From: Bacteroidales bacterium | GTDB taxonomy: Bacteria > Bacteroidota > Bacteroidia > Bacteroidales > Marinilabiliaceae | Direction: 5' to 3' | DNA length: 64,000 nt | NCBI GenBank assembly: GCA_024401335.1 | Contig: JAKSLH010000005.1 | Location: 118,159-182,158 of the forward strand | Shown here: piece by piece, positions 1-9,123 of the stretch | Position numbering within the stretch: position 1 is the first letter of the stretch | Layout: each line of letters starts with the position of its first letter | Notes under the pieces: model-generated | The model's database searches: none | What the model saw: only the letters and a program-made list of their open reading frames with translations | Told to the model about the DNA's origin: nothing | Made by a program: the position numbers and the translations under genes

Positions 1-1384
1 ATTCTACCTCATCGGCACCATATATCTCAGTAGCGATGCGACTTATCTTCTTCTCTATTGATTCAGACCATTTATACAATGGTTCGAAATTGGCCTTGCC
101 ACTCTCGGCAGCGTTAACAACAGCCTGAGCAAGGTTTTCAGCACCCAAGCCACCCTTTGACCATACATCGGCGACATGAGCCTCGACACCAAGTTCCTGA
201 CATCTAGCCTGAACAGCATGTATCTCGGCATCAGTATCATCAACGAAATGGTTAATAGCAACAATAGGAGTCACCTTATACTTGCGCATATTCTCGATAT
301 GCTTCTCAAGATTAGCCATACCACGAAGCAAAGCGCTTACATCCTCCTTTTTAAGGCTAGCTACTGGGACACCACCATGATACTTCAATGCACGGATAGT
401 AGCCACAAGCACGACGGCACAAGGTTTAAGACCAGCTTGTACGCACTTTATATCGAAGAACTTCTCTGCACCCAAATCGGAAGCAAAGCCCGCTTCAGTA
501 ACCACATAATCGGCAAGAGACAAGCCCATTCTGGTAGCAATTATGGTATTAGTACCTTGAGCGATATTGGCAAAAGGACCACCATGGATGATGGCGGGCG
601 TCTTACCGATAGTCTGAACAAGGTTAGGCTTGATAGCATCCTTAAGAAGAGCCGCCATAGCGCCCTCAGCCTTAAGGTCGCGAGCGAATATGTCTTTACC
701 ATCAAAAGTCTGACCAACATATATATTGCCCAAACGGCGCTTAAGGTCCTCCATATTATCAGAGAGGCATAATATAGCCATCACTTCAGAAGCCGCAGTA
801 ATGTCGAAGCCCGTTTCACGAGGCACTCCGTCGGAAGTGCCACCCATACCAACCATGACATGTCGGAGAGCACGGTCGTTCATATCCATGACACGCTTCC
901 ACTTTACCGTTCTAGGATCAATGCCGAGGTTATTAGTCTTACTCTGGAGATTATTGTCGATAAGAGCCGCGAGGAGATTATGAGCCTTTTCAATAGCATT
1001 GAAGTCGCCAGTAAAATGGAGATTGATATCCTCCATAGGCAACACCTGAGAATAGCCTCCACCAGTTGCACCACCCTTGATACCAAACACAGGGCCAAGA
1101 GATGGCTCACGCAATACAGCAATAGTCTTCTTGCCTATTCTTGACAATCCATCAGCGAGGCCGATAGAAACAGTAGTCTTACCCTCACCAGCAGGAGTAG
1201 GAGAGATGGCCGTAACCAATATAAGCTTGCTGCTATTTATTTTACTATAATCAATAAGATCAAGAGGTAGTTTGGCCTTGTATTTGCCATACATCTCGAT
1301 ATCATCGTCGCTCACACCTATTTTAGCGGCAATATGAGCAATAGGAGACATCTTGACTGAATTGGCTATTTCTATATCTGTCAT
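1..1384 (-). CDS. fhs: Formate--tetrahydrofolate ligase, N-terminal part (cut by window edge)
   Basis: Reading the minus strand from the ATG at 1384 gives an open frame of about 461 codons running off the left edge, so the C-terminal ~95 residues of this usually ~555-residue enzyme are missing. The P-loop TPAGEGKTT lies at residues 63-71, followed by REPSLGPVFGIKGGA and the NDRALR and GGTSDGVPRETGFDI stretches typical of the family. The enzyme makes 10-formyl-THF from formate, THF and ATP in cytoplasmic one-carbon metabolism. The next gene upstream (stop at 1507) is unrelated, so fhs is probably transcribed alone. No consensus -7 box was found in 1385-1506. Confidence 0.95.
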   Translation of the reverse strand, partial: MTDIEIANSVKMSPIAHIAAKIGVSDDDIEMYGKYKAKLPLDLIDYSKINSSKLILVTAISPTPAGEGKTTVSIGLADGLSRIGKKTIAVLREPSLGPVFGIKGGATGGGYSQVLPMEDINLHFTGDFNAIEKAHNLLAALIDNNLQSKTNNLGIDPRTVKWKRVMDMNDRALRHVMVGMGGTSDGVPRETGFDITAASEVMAILCLSDNMEDLKRRLGNIYVGQTFDGKDIFARDLKAEGAMAALLKDAIKPNLVQTIGKTPAIIHGGPFANIAQGTNTIIATRMGLSLADYVVTEAGFASDLGAEKFFDIKCVQAGLKPCAVVLVATIRALKYHGGVPVASLKKEDVSALLRGMANLEKHIENMRKYKVTPIVAINHFVDDTDAEIHAVQARCQELGVEAHVADVWSKGGLGAENLAQAVVNAAESGKANFEPLYKWSESIEKKISRIATEIYGADEVE

Positions 1385-1506
1385 AACGCATATTAAATTA
1401 CCACACAAAGATGCATATTTTTCTTTAACGAAGATATATCATCACCCAAAATACAACACAAAAACAGTATAAAAAGTTTAAAGATACACGAATATAGTCA
1501 AAGAAG

Positions 1507-4500
1507 CTATACGCCAAGCTTTAGGCGTTCAGAGTGCAAGAGGTCCTTATCGCTACCTAATGACATGCGCATATGCCAGTAGGCTTCGACATCCTTATAG
1601 ACATAGTTATGCAAGACCGCTTCCCGGTAATAAGGATTGTCATCTATATCGTATTGCTTATTTATCTCTTCTAGTTCATTACGCATCAACTGACAGATAT
1701 GCTTTGTCTGTTCAACGTAGTTCATGGTAGATAATTCATTGCGAGAAATGCGAGGCATGACCTTATTCACTATCCATCCATTCTTGAGGTTGAAAGGCTG
1801 AACCTTGGACGCCACCATACCATTTCCATAAACCACTATAGGCAAAATATCTACGGAGAGTTTTTCTGCCAAAAGGAAAGCCCCCTTATGAAATCTATGA
1901 ATACGGCAGTCGGCGCTACGAGTTCCCTCAGGGAAGACAACAATAGAGTAGCCACGATCGATGCACGACCTCATCTTGTCAATCATCTCATCACTACCCT
2001 CATCAGCATTATAGAAGTCGCAGTATTTAGTCAGAGGTCCAAAGAATGGAGAGTTGACAACCCAAGACTTAGTGATGCACACAATCTTGGGCGAGATTGA
2101 AAGCACATAGAGAAGATCGATGAAAGACTGATGGTTGGCTACAATCACACAAGGAGAAGATATGTCGACCTTGCCAATGTTGGTGACAGGGAAGGACAAT
2201 CCCATAATCCAGTAAATAGCCTTCATGCATAACCACAATATATAATGCGCCACCGTCTTTTTATAAGCATTCTTCATTGGCAGAATGAACAGAAGGCCCA
2301 ATGCTATATATGCTATAATACAACACATGAGGAAGATACCGTAATAGGCTATTGAACGCAATAGATTCTTGACAGTATATGGTTGTCCCTTCTTGGCAGG
2401 ATTACTGATGAATATGCGGAACAGGATAGGCTGAACGACATAGGAGGTGAAAATCACCGCCACCAAACCGAAAATGCTGAGATATCCTATAGACTTGCAG
2501 GCAGGATGCTGTGCGAAAACCTGTACACCCAATCCTATAACGATAGCCAGTCCAGACAGAGCAATAGCTGTCTTATGAGATAAGAACATGTCTTTTTCAC
2601 CCTTATAGCGAGATAGCAGGCCATCCATGATGAAGATGCTAAAATCGTCACCTACGCCAAAGATAAATGTAGAAAGGATGATGTTAACCACATTGAACTC
2701 GACGCCGAAAAGAGCCATCATGCCAAGGATGATAACCCAACTGATGCACATCGGCAAGAATGTCATGATGAAGAGTTCGAAACGGGTGTAGGACAAGAGC
2801 AGAACAAGACCGACAAGGATTGAAGATAGGAGAAGAATATAGTTGAAATTGCTGATAATGCCAGAGGTAGCCTTACGGACAAAATATCCCATATCGGTCA
2901 CCACAGTCCCCCTGCACATTGACAGTTCGTCCATTATCGCATCCTTATTAGAATTGGATATAGATAAGTTGACATAAAGCATCAACGTGCTATCCTTCTG
3001 AGAGAGATAGTCTTCAAAAGCTGAAGGCATATCACCATTCTCAGACAAGGCCGACACCTCAGTATCTATGATATCTTTGAAACGAGAAAAAGCAGAAAGT
3101 TCAAAGCCATTAGTCAAAGCAGCCTTGTCAAGAGCCGAAAAAGTCTGCTGTCTCTTCTCTGAAGTCCAATAACTATTCCATCTATCTTCTCTATCTTGAC
3201 GCACAGAGTCGCTCTGAAGGAACCAAGGAGAAAGAGAAGTATAGCCATATATGCCAGGAATCTCATTGATAGCAGAGGTCAGAAGTTCACCATTTCTCGC
3301 CAGTTCGTCATAACTATGACCAGTCACGACCAATGTCGCGTGATGCGAAGTGTCGTTAGGCATAACCGTTGACTCAACTACCTGCTGAGATTTTTCAACC
3401 CATTCATCGCCATGATAGTTGAGATTATTCATATCACTACTGAAGCCCACATTGTTGAAGAAACACAAGCCGACGATTACCAATAAAACTAAGACACCTA
3501 CCAAGACACGATTAGAAGAGTAGTCGTAGCCAGCAAATCTCTCAATCATTCGCAGAGCGAAACTTTTCTTCTGACTAGCATTAGGGACAAGGAAATGAGG
3601 CATAAAGATAAGACAAAACAGAAGAGTTCCCACCAAAGCTGCGGCGGCGAATATTCCCAAGTCCTGCAATATCTTAGAATCTGTGAATATAAGTCCAACA
3701 AAAGCGCCAATAGTCGTTATGCTACCCACCGTCATAGGATAGGCCATTTCGCTGACAAGCTGCTCAATGCTTTCAGAATGGAGGCTATGAGTAAGCATGT
3801 GTATCGAATAACTCATAGCCAGGCCCAAGACCATAGCGCCCGTACCGACAGATATGAGAGAGAGCTGCATACCAAGCATAGAGGTGAATGCAAAGGCAAA
3901 CAACGCACCATAGCATACTGGAAGTATTATGAGTAGTACTGCGCGTTTGCGCTTAAACACCATAAAAATAACGACTGCTGTAAGAGCTAGCGAGATAGTA
4001 ACCGTAACCGTCTCGTCACGCTTGACCTGGCCAGAATTGCATACTGCTACAACGGGAGCTCCATAGGCATATATAGAGACACCCATTACATCACCAACAC
4101 TTTGAGAGACATTCCTTATGCAATCAACAACCTTAGCATTGTCGCCCGTTTTAGAGAAGTCATCATGCATAGTAATGAACATCACAAGACGTCCGTCGGA
4201 CATCATGAAGCCATCTTGCATAGAGATGTTATTGTCAGGCTTAATAGTCTGTAGCTTAGCCAAGGCACTCATAGCAATACCCATAGGGTCGGCAGACAGC
4301 AATCGTGCATAACCGACACCAAGAGGACCTGCGAGCAACTGACGGTTCTCTACCATCTTAGCAGTTATGGCGTTATCGGTTGTCAGGCTGTCGACAGACA
4401 GGTAGTCGTCGGCAGTAAGAAGATAAGGCAAATGAGAATAGACATAGTCAAGCAACTCATCTTCTGATTCATCGTCATAATATAGAGATAAAGACAAAGC

Positions 4501-4791
4501 GTCACCCACCATTCGCTCTAGTGAATCGGCAAACATCTCTGCCGCTGTGTATATATCAGAATCGCCATTAGTATCTTCGACCACGACAATAATCTTGTCC
4601 ATAGCCTTCATGTTCTTCATCACGAAGTCACTCTCTTTGCTTTGTGACGGGAAGAAGCTAGATATATTTTCGTCTACACGTACATTAGCAGTGAGTAGAA
4701 CCATTGTCAGTGTAGAGAACACCAATAGGATCCACATAAGCGATTTACGCGGAGCGAGAAATGAATAAATGGACAGGAAAAGTCGTTTCAT
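1507..4791 (-). CDS. MMPL/RND-type exporter fused to a C-terminal PlsC-like acyltransferase
   Basis: A 1094-residue protein with two parts. Residues ~1-830 have the RND/MMPL layout: one N-terminal membrane segment, a periplasmic loop, a block of membrane helices (~260-430), then the same pattern again (TM at ~445, loop, helices ~660-820). Residues ~860-1060 form a lysophospholipid acyltransferase domain with NHQSFID (~885, the HX4D catalytic motif) and FPEGTRS (~952). MMPL proteins export lipids or polyenes across the inner membrane, and PlsC domains acylate a lysolipid or glycerol-phosphate. One chain carrying both suggests acylation coupled to export (inference). It is the last gene of a four-gene operon. 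A TAACTTTG box (4796-4803) right before the start could give an internal, nearly leaderless promoter. Confidence 0.88.
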   Translation of the reverse strand: MKRLFLSIYSFLAPRKSLMWILLVFSTLTMVLLTANVRVDENISSFFPSQSKESDFVMKNMKAMDKIIVVVEDTNGDSDIYTAAEMFADSLERMVGDALSLSLYYDDESEDELLDYVYSHLPYLLTADDYLSVDSLTTDNAITAKMVENRQLLAGPLGVGYARLLSADPMGIAMSALAKLQTIKPDNNISMQDGFMMSDGRLVMFITMHDDFSKTGDNAKVVDCIRNVSQSVGDVMGVSIYAYGAPVVAVCNSGQVKRDETVTVTISLALTAVVIFMVFKRKRAVLLIILPVCYGALFAFAFTSMLGMQLSLISVGTGAMVLGLAMSYSIHMLTHSLHSESIEQLVSEMAYPMTVGSITTIGAFVGLIFTDSKILQDLGIFAAAALVGTLLFCLIFMPHFLVPNASQKKSFALRMIERFAGYDYSSNRVLVGVLVLLVIVGLCFFNNVGFSSDMNNLNYHGDEWVEKSQQVVESTVMPNDTSHHATLVVTGHSYDELARNGELLTSAINEIPGIYGYTSLSPWFLQSDSVRQDREDRWNSYWTSEKRQQTFSALDKAALTNGFELSAFSRFKDIIDTEVSALSENGDMPSAFEDYLSQKDSTLMLYVNLSISNSNKDAIMDELSMCRGTVVTDMGYFVRKATSGIISNFNYILLLSSILVGLVLLLSYTRFELFIMTFLPMCISWVIILGMMALFGVEFNVVNIILSTFIFGVGDDFSIFIMDGLLSRYKGEKDMFLSHKTAIALSGLAIVIGLGVQVFAQHPACKSIGYLSIFGLVAVIFTSYVVQPILFRIFISNPAKKGQPYTVKNLLRSIAYYGIFLMCCIIAYIALGLLFILPMKNAYKKTVAHYILWLCMKAIYWIMGLSFPVTNIGKVDISSPCVIVANHQSFIDLLYVLSISPKIVCITKSWVVNSPFFGPLTKYCDFYNADEGSDEMIDKMRSCIDRGYSIVVFPEGTRSADCRIHRFHKGAFLLAEKLSVDILPIVVYGNGMVASKVQPFNLKNGWIVNKVMPRISRNELSTMNYVEQTKHICQLMRNELEEINKQYDIDDNPYYREAVLHNYVYKDVEAYWHMRMSLGSDKDLLHSERLKLGV

Positions 4792-4795
4792 GTAG

Positions 4796-4803
4796 CAAAG
4801 TTA
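4796..4803 (-). promoter_or_regulatory. Candidate internal -7 box TAACTTTG
   Basis: Minus-strand match to the Bacteroidetes -7 consensus TAnnTTTG, in the 38-bp gap upstream of the MMPL-PlsC start at 4791. The predicted start site falls within about 2 bases of the ATG, so a transcript would be leaderless. No -33 TTTG is seen at the usual distance. Confidence 0.35.
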
Positions 4804-4829
4804 CATCTTTCACGACAAAAGGGGGCATG

Positions 4830-5987
4830 TTACTTCCGGAATATTCGGATAATGAGATAAGAGAGCACCCCAAAAACAGAGCCGCACACAATAGAAAAGG
4901 GAACTGCGCCTACAGCATATTGTACGAATGTATCCTTCACACTCTCAATGGTAAGACTATTGATATCGATAGCCGCATCAGAGCCAAGAATACATCCACC
5001 AATCTTCATGCTGTAATATAGCACAAACGGGATAACAGGAGGCAGACTGACATTGGAGAAAGCAAGCACGATAATCTTGTTGAGCCTAAGGAAATGAGCA
5101 GAAGCAAAAGCCACTACAGTCTGCAAGCCCCAAATAGGCATAGTGCCAATCATTGCCCCGACACCAACGGCACAAGCGAGACGAGATGCGCTCTCAGTAC
5201 TATGGATAAGAGTGCGATCAATCCATCGTACAAAACACTTAGGATAAAAATAGAGCAGGGCACAGATTACGAGTACCGTATTAAGAATGCTAATACGTGT
5301 AAAGTCACGCAAAGGTCGGAAATGCGACACCCTGTCTTCGGGATAGAGCACGTTGATAGGTACGTTCATGACCTTAACGTCGTTCCATGCCAGACGAACT
5401 ATTGACTCAACCTCGAATTCATAACGAGGGGTAAAGAAATGCATGTCCTGCATTGGCGTGAGAGGATAAAGACGATATCCGCTCTGAGTATCGGCCAGAG
5501 TCTGTAGTGTCTCAACCTTAAACCAGAAGTTAGAGAACTTATTAGCGAAAGTATTTTTGCCAGGCATCCCGTCGGCCTGAAGGTTACGGGCACCAATTAT
5601 CATAGCACCTTCATTCTGCTCCAACGCGTCAATAAAAACTGGCATGTCGGAGGCATAATGCTGTCCATCAGAATCCATTGTTACAGCGTAGCTGAAACCA
5701 GCCTCAGCAGCCTTACGAAGAGCCAGTTTCAACGCATATCCCTTGCCGTGATTCTTACCGTCAAGGTATTCAATGACGTTGAGAGTATAACCAGATGTCT
5801 GAGGTACAAGGTCGAGTAATATCTGATGAGTATCATCAGTAGAACCGTCATTGACAACAAACACGTCGGCACACCACTCCCCTACTTCGGCTATGACACG
5901 GGCAAGAGTGCCTGCATTATTGTATGTAGGAAGAATAGCACAGCAATGCAATGACTGCATTTTCTGCTTGCAAACGTCTGCTGTCAT
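4830..5987 (-). CDS. GT2 glycosyltransferase with C-terminal DUF2062 membrane domain
   Basis: 385 residues. The GT-A fold of family 2 is marked by VVNDGSTDDT (NDGST at 46-50) and the metal-binding TMDSDGQHY (DSD at 105-107). It is dolichol-phosphate-mannose-synthase-like, so the donor is probably a nucleotide-hexose and the acceptor a lipid phosphate or polyene head group. From ~245 on there is a membrane-associated DUF2062 region with several hydrophobic helices (IGTMPIWGLQT, PPVIPFVLYY). GT2-DUF2062 proteins are regular members of aryl-polyene/flexirubin-type clusters, which fits the flanking hotdog dehydratase and MMPL genes. The start is 10 bp after the dehydratase stop. Confidence 0.85.
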   Translation of the reverse strand: MTADVCKQKMQSLHCCAILPTYNNAGTLARVIAEVGEWCADVFVVNDGSTDDTHQILLDLVPQTSGYTLNVIEYLDGKNHGKGYALKLALRKAAEAGFSYAVTMDSDGQHYASDMPVFIDALEQNEGAMIIGARNLQADGMPGKNTFANKFSNFWFKVETLQTLADTQSGYRLYPLTPMQDMHFFTPRYEFEVESIVRLAWNDVKVMNVPINVLYPEDRVSHFRPLRDFTRISILNTVLVICALLYFYPKCFVRWIDRTLIHSTESASRLACAVGVGAMIGTMPIWGLQTVVAFASAHFLRLNKIIVLAFSNVSLPPVIPFVLYYSMKIGGCILGSDAAIDINSLTIESVKDTFVQYAVGAVPFSIVCGSVFGVLSYLIIRIFRK

Positions 5988-5997
5988 CTGGGAAAGA

Positions 5998-6339
5998 TTA
6001 AGCCAAAGTACCCTTCATCTTCATCAGAGCGATGCCCTCTGACGACGCAATGTCGGCCGTCACTACTTTATCAGCACATGACACGTTGACAGTAAGCGGA
6101 GTTCCATCGGGGATTATTGTCTGAAGATACTTTATCTCCTTGACTGCACCGAAATGAGTTTTGATGCCAAGTATGTCCTCAGCACATTTGCGAACTATAA
6201 GCATACTCATCACACCAGGGAGAACAGGATTGCCAGGGAAATGACCATCGAATACACGATGCTTAGGATCGAGCATCACTGTAAATGTAGCGCCATTATC
6301 GGTTACATTTTTAGAAGCTATAGTAAAAAGAGTATTCAT
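5998..6339 (-). CDS. Hotdog-fold 3-hydroxyacyl-ACP dehydratase (FabZ/ApeI-like)
   Basis: 113 residues, shorter than housekeeping FabZ (~140-150). The motif HRVFDGHFPGNPVLPGV contains the catalytic-site His and the GHFPxxPxxPGV signature of FabA/FabZ dehydratases. The acidic residue expected later on the central helix is not obvious, so activity is not assured. In aryl-polyene clusters such small dehydratases act on 3-hydroxyacyl-ACP during polyene elongation. Here no ketosynthase or ACP is encoded nearby, so the partner genes must lie elsewhere if the pathway is complete. Six bases separate it from the upstream LolA-like gene. Confidence 0.82.
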   Translation of the reverse strand: MNTLFTIASKNVTDNGATFTVMLDPKHRVFDGHFPGNPVLPGVMSMLIVRKCAEDILGIKTHFGAVKEIKYLQTIIPDGTPLTVNVSCADKVVTADIASSEGIALMKMKGTLA

Positions 6340-6345
6340 TGGCTG

Positions 6346-6954
6346 TTACTTTTTTGTTATTACCTGATTTGAATAGATATATTCTGAATAGTTGCCCGCC
6401 CCTTCATCCATCTTCATGATGCCAAGAGTATTATCGTTATTATAGCGGAGAACTATCTGTTTGATATATTTCTTTACGCGAATGTTTTTAGGATTTATCA
6501 CTATGGTGAAAAAATCAGATGTCTGGAAATACTTCACATCACTCTTATCGGACAACGAAGCGAAGTCACCGGTTACACAAGCCTTAATCATCATGATCAT
6601 CTGGCTAACTGCAGGATTCTGCTTAGCACTTACGGTGTTTGACTTGCCTGCAGAAGTCGTTGTTATATTACTACCCGATATGATTATATCGTTGCCTAGA
6701 GGCTCTGTATAATGGAGAGACAAACAATCGTCATTCCGCCTATAGCTCATTTCCCCTACACTCTTTTGAACATCGGCAAGCATGACACTCTTTTTATATG
6801 CGACAAAATCTGCATCAATTGTCTCTATCATGGCGTTGGCGGACTTAAGCTCAGACAGACGACCGGATGCATCAGACAGTTCGATACCATAATCCTGTGC
6901 AACAGCAATTACCGGCATCAAGAGCAATAATATGTATATGAGTGTTTTTTTCAT
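6346..6954 (-). CDS. LolA-like periplasmic lipid/lipoprotein carrier
   Basis: 202 residues from the ATG at 6954, beginning with a clear signal peptide (MKKTLIYILLLLMPVIAVAQ). A longer frame starting with GTG at 6972 is rejected because that codon touches the TAACTTTG promoter box at 6972-6979. The body (IETIDADFVAYKKS, YTEPLGNDIIISGSNI, NTVSAKQNPAVSQM) matches the outer-membrane lipoprotein carrier family. LolA-like proteins in aryl-polyene clusters are thought to shuttle the product across the periplasm. It is first in the operon with the dehydratase, the glycosyltransferase and the MMPL-PlsC protein. Confidence 0.8.
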   Translation of the reverse strand: MKKTLIYILLLLMPVIAVAQDYGIELSDASGRLSELKSANAMIETIDADFVAYKKSVMLADVQKSVGEMSYRRNDDCLSLHYTEPLGNDIIISGSNITTTSAGKSNTVSAKQNPAVSQMIMMIKACVTGDFASLSDKSDVKYFQTSDFFTIVINPKNIRVKKYIKQIVLRYNNDNTLGIMKMDEGAGNYSEYIYSNQVITKK

Positions 6955-6971
6955 TGGATGTCTACAATGCA

Positions 6972-6979
6972 CAAAGTTA
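6972..6979 (-). promoter_or_regulatory. -7 promoter box TAACTTTG of the LolA/MMPL operon
   Basis: Exact minus-strand match to TAnnTTTG. A TTTTTTG run lies 17 bp upstream and could serve as the -33 element. The predicted leader to the ATG at 6954 is about 11 nt. Confidence 0.6.
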
Positions 6980-7162
6980 CGAAATAATCCTTATTTCAAA
7001 AAACACCGCACAGATCATGCCAAATAGGAGTCTTGCATACAGGCTCAAGATACAACACCACCAAATGCTAAGAGACATAGTATATACACTTTTTGAGAGA
7101 TGAGACTATGCATGACAAAAGTATTTAAGAAGTAATAACATACATTTATCGATGATATTTCT

Positions 7163-7170
7163 TAACTTTG
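7163..7170 (+). promoter_or_regulatory. -7 promoter box TAACTTTG upstream of GT2 gene
   Basis: Exact plus-strand match. A TTG at 7168 that could extend the glycosyltransferase frame lies inside this box, so translation must start downstream (ATG 7189 or 7201). No good -33 element is seen. Confidence 0.55.
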
Positions 7171-7188
7171 CAACAACTTTCGTCTGAA

Positions 7189-7995
7189 ATGAGCGCATCT
7201 ATGCCAATTGCCAATGACATTTCATTGGTCATAACAACATATAACCGACCTCAATTCCTTGAGATGGTATTACGAAGTGTACTCACATTGAGAACACTTC
7301 CAGCAGAAGTTGTTATTGCAGACGACGGATCTGGCCAGGAGACCAAAGATCTCATAGACAGATACAAATCGCTATTCCCTATACCCCTCATACATTCATG
7401 GATTGAAGACAACGGATACAGGTTGTCAAAGTCAAGAAATGTTGCCATTGCTAAAGCCAGTGGCAGCTACATAGTACAGATAGATGGGGATATTGTTCTT
7501 TCACCCTATTTCATAGAAGACCATATGGCGTTAGCCCAAAGAGGGTATTTTGTAACAGGTGACAGAGCTAGATTGTCAGAAAATGCGACAGAACGTCACA
7601 CCAAGAACATGGACACTAAGTTCACTCCATTCACATGGGGATTGGCAAGACCTTTGACAATGTTACACAGTCCGATGCTCAACAAGTTACTCAAGGGACA
7701 CAAAGGATTGCACAAAATCAGAGGATGCCACATGGCCTTTTTCAAGGATGATCTTATACGTGTAAACGGATACGAAGAGAGATTCTTTGGCTGGGGAAGT
7801 GAAGATTTTGAGCTTGCTCAACGTTTCTTCCACGTAGGACTAAAGCGCAAGAGCGCGAAACTTATGGCATGTTGTGTACACCTATACCATGAATGGCAAG
7901 ACAGAGGTTTTGCCAACCAGAACGAGAAACTTCTGCAAGAAACTATAGACAACAAAAGCACCTGGGCGCAGATAGGAATCGACCAGTATCTATAA
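7189..7995 (+). CDS. Family 2 glycosyltransferase (chondroitin-polymerase-like, with C-terminal 7C domain)
   Basis: 268 residues from ATG 7189; MPIANDI at 7201 is an alternative start. GT2 hallmarks are VITTYNRPQ, ADDGSG, and the metal-binding QIDGDIVLS. The C-terminal galactosyltransferase-type region has GYEERFFGWGSEDFELAQR, the acceptor/donor-binding signature of bifunctional GT2 enzymes such as chondroitin polymerase. It is cytoplasmic and probably adds a hexose or N-acetylhexosamine to a lipid-linked glycan, likely the LPS core (inference from neighbours). Its stop interlocks with the stop of the convergent galactofuranosyltransferase-like gene (6-bp overlap, 7990-7995), with no terminator between them. 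Confidence 0.87.
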   Translation: MSASMPIANDISLVITTYNRPQFLEMVLRSVLTLRTLPAEVVIADDGSGQETKDLIDRYKSLFPIPLIHSWIEDNGYRLSKSRNVAIAKASGSYIVQIDGDIVLSPYFIEDHMALAQRGYFVTGDRARLSENATERHTKNMDTKFTPFTWGLARPLTMLHSPMLNKLLKGHKGLHKIRGCHMAFFKDDLIRVNGYEERFFGWGSEDFELAQRFFHVGLKRKSAKLMACCVHLYHEWQDRGFANQNEKLLQETIDNKSTWAQIGIDQYL

Positions 7996-9033
7996 TGTAG
8001 CGGCCGCCTTCTCGAAAGCAGAAGAGAAATAATAGCCAGAGGCGATGCGATCGCTGACTTTTACTGCATTGTTGCGCATGCTGATATATTCCTCGAGACT
8101 AATATTCTGCAATACAGCTTCCAAGTCAGTCAAATCATCTACACAGACACCACATTTATTTTCCTCTACAAAAGAAGCCAGACCAGCTGTTTTTGATAAT
8201 ATCACAGGAGCATGGCATCGAAGATAAAGTGACACCTTATGAGGATTGTTGTAGGCCATATATTCACCAATCTTACCCTTGCCCTCTTCCAATGATTCTC
8301 CATACCAAGACAATCCGAAGTCACCCTCATTGACCTCCATCAACTTATGATCGACGGCAAATCCAAGATACTTGACTTGGGCATCTTCCCTTACAGAACC
8401 CTTATCATATTTATTGCCATAGAGATAGAGCATTGACTTTTTGAATCCATCTGCGAGATCATATACAAACGCATTCTGATCACGTCCGAGATTACCGACA
8501 AAGAACACCGAATAGTCGTTGTCAGAGGGCATTGTACGCGTAGAATGGACTGGTTCTGGCGAAAGATAGTCGAATATGCCCAACACTACGACATTGGCCT
8601 TACAGCCGTTATCAATGAGCCACTTCTGCATGGTTGGATTATGAGCTATAATAGCATCGGAGTGATTAAGACGCTCTATCTCCTGCTCTATAGTTAGTTT
8701 TTTTCTACGGAAAGATCCAAGGTCGTGGATTTGAGTAATAACCTTCGCACCTTTACTATGAGCCCTATTGCAGACCATTTCATAGTATTTCTTCATAGGA
8801 TACTGCAACACAAGCACATCACCCTTACCTAACGAGAACATCGCCTTTACGACGCCAAAGAATGTCAGGAGAAAATCAAGTATCTTGTTTTTATGAGTTG
8901 TACGTCTTAAGCCTATGTTCACGAAGCCCATCTTATCCATTATGGATTCTATATCAGTCTTGGCCTTTCCACCCGCAGAACGAATATCCTTGTAGTTACG
9001 GCTTATATAGCATCTTTTCATATACATCGTCAT
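7990..9033 (-). CDS. Galactofuranosyltransferase-like GT-B glycosyltransferase
   Basis: 347 residues from ATG 9033; in-frame ATGs at 9027 and 9021 are equally possible. It resembles the beta-1,6-galactofuranosyltransferase-type sugar transferases found in Bacteroidales LPS and capsule loci: ISRNYKD near the N-terminus, QYPMKKYY, TQIHDLGSFRRKK, AHNPTMQKWL, and a C-terminal donor site around GKIGEYMAYNNPHKVSLYL. It probably adds a sugar to a surface glycan in the cytoplasm. The exact sugar cannot be read from sequence. A TAAGTTTG box at 9043-9050 places the transcript start almost at the first ATG. Confidence 0.75.
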   Translation of the reverse strand: MTMYMKRCYISRNYKDIRSAGGKAKTDIESIMDKMGFVNIGLRRTTHKNKILDFLLTFFGVVKAMFSLGKGDVLVLQYPMKKYYEMVCNRAHSKGAKVITQIHDLGSFRRKKLTIEQEIERLNHSDAIIAHNPTMQKWLIDNGCKANVVVLGIFDYLSPEPVHSTRTMPSDNDYSVFFVGNLGRDQNAFVYDLADGFKKSMLYLYGNKYDKGSVREDAQVKYLGFAVDHKLMEVNEGDFGLSWYGESLEEGKGKIGEYMAYNNPHKVSLYLRCHAPVILSKTAGLASFVEENKCGVCVDDLTDLEAVLQNISLEEYISMRNNAVKVSDRIASGYYFSSAFEKAAATL

Positions 9034-9042
9034 TTATTGATG

Positions 9043-9050
9043 CAAACTTA
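9043..9050 (-). promoter_or_regulatory. -7 promoter box TAAGTTTG
   Basis: Exact minus-strand TAnnTTTG match 9 bp upstream of ATG 9033. The predicted leader is about 3 nt to 9033 or 15 nt to ATG 9021. Confidence 0.5.
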
Positions 9051-9123
9051 GTGAAAATATAGAACAATGTAGTGTCGGTATAGATTTTATGAGTAATTTA
9101 GCCATGAAAATCAAAATTGTGGT

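Noticed and set aside
176-772. Long plus-strand frame opposite fhs
   Set aside because: It is a shadow of the strongly conserved formate-THF ligase on the minus strand and shows no domain of its own.
7168-7188. TTG start extending the GT2 frame
   Set aside because: The TTG lies inside the -7 box TAACTTTG (7163-7170), upstream of any transcript from it.
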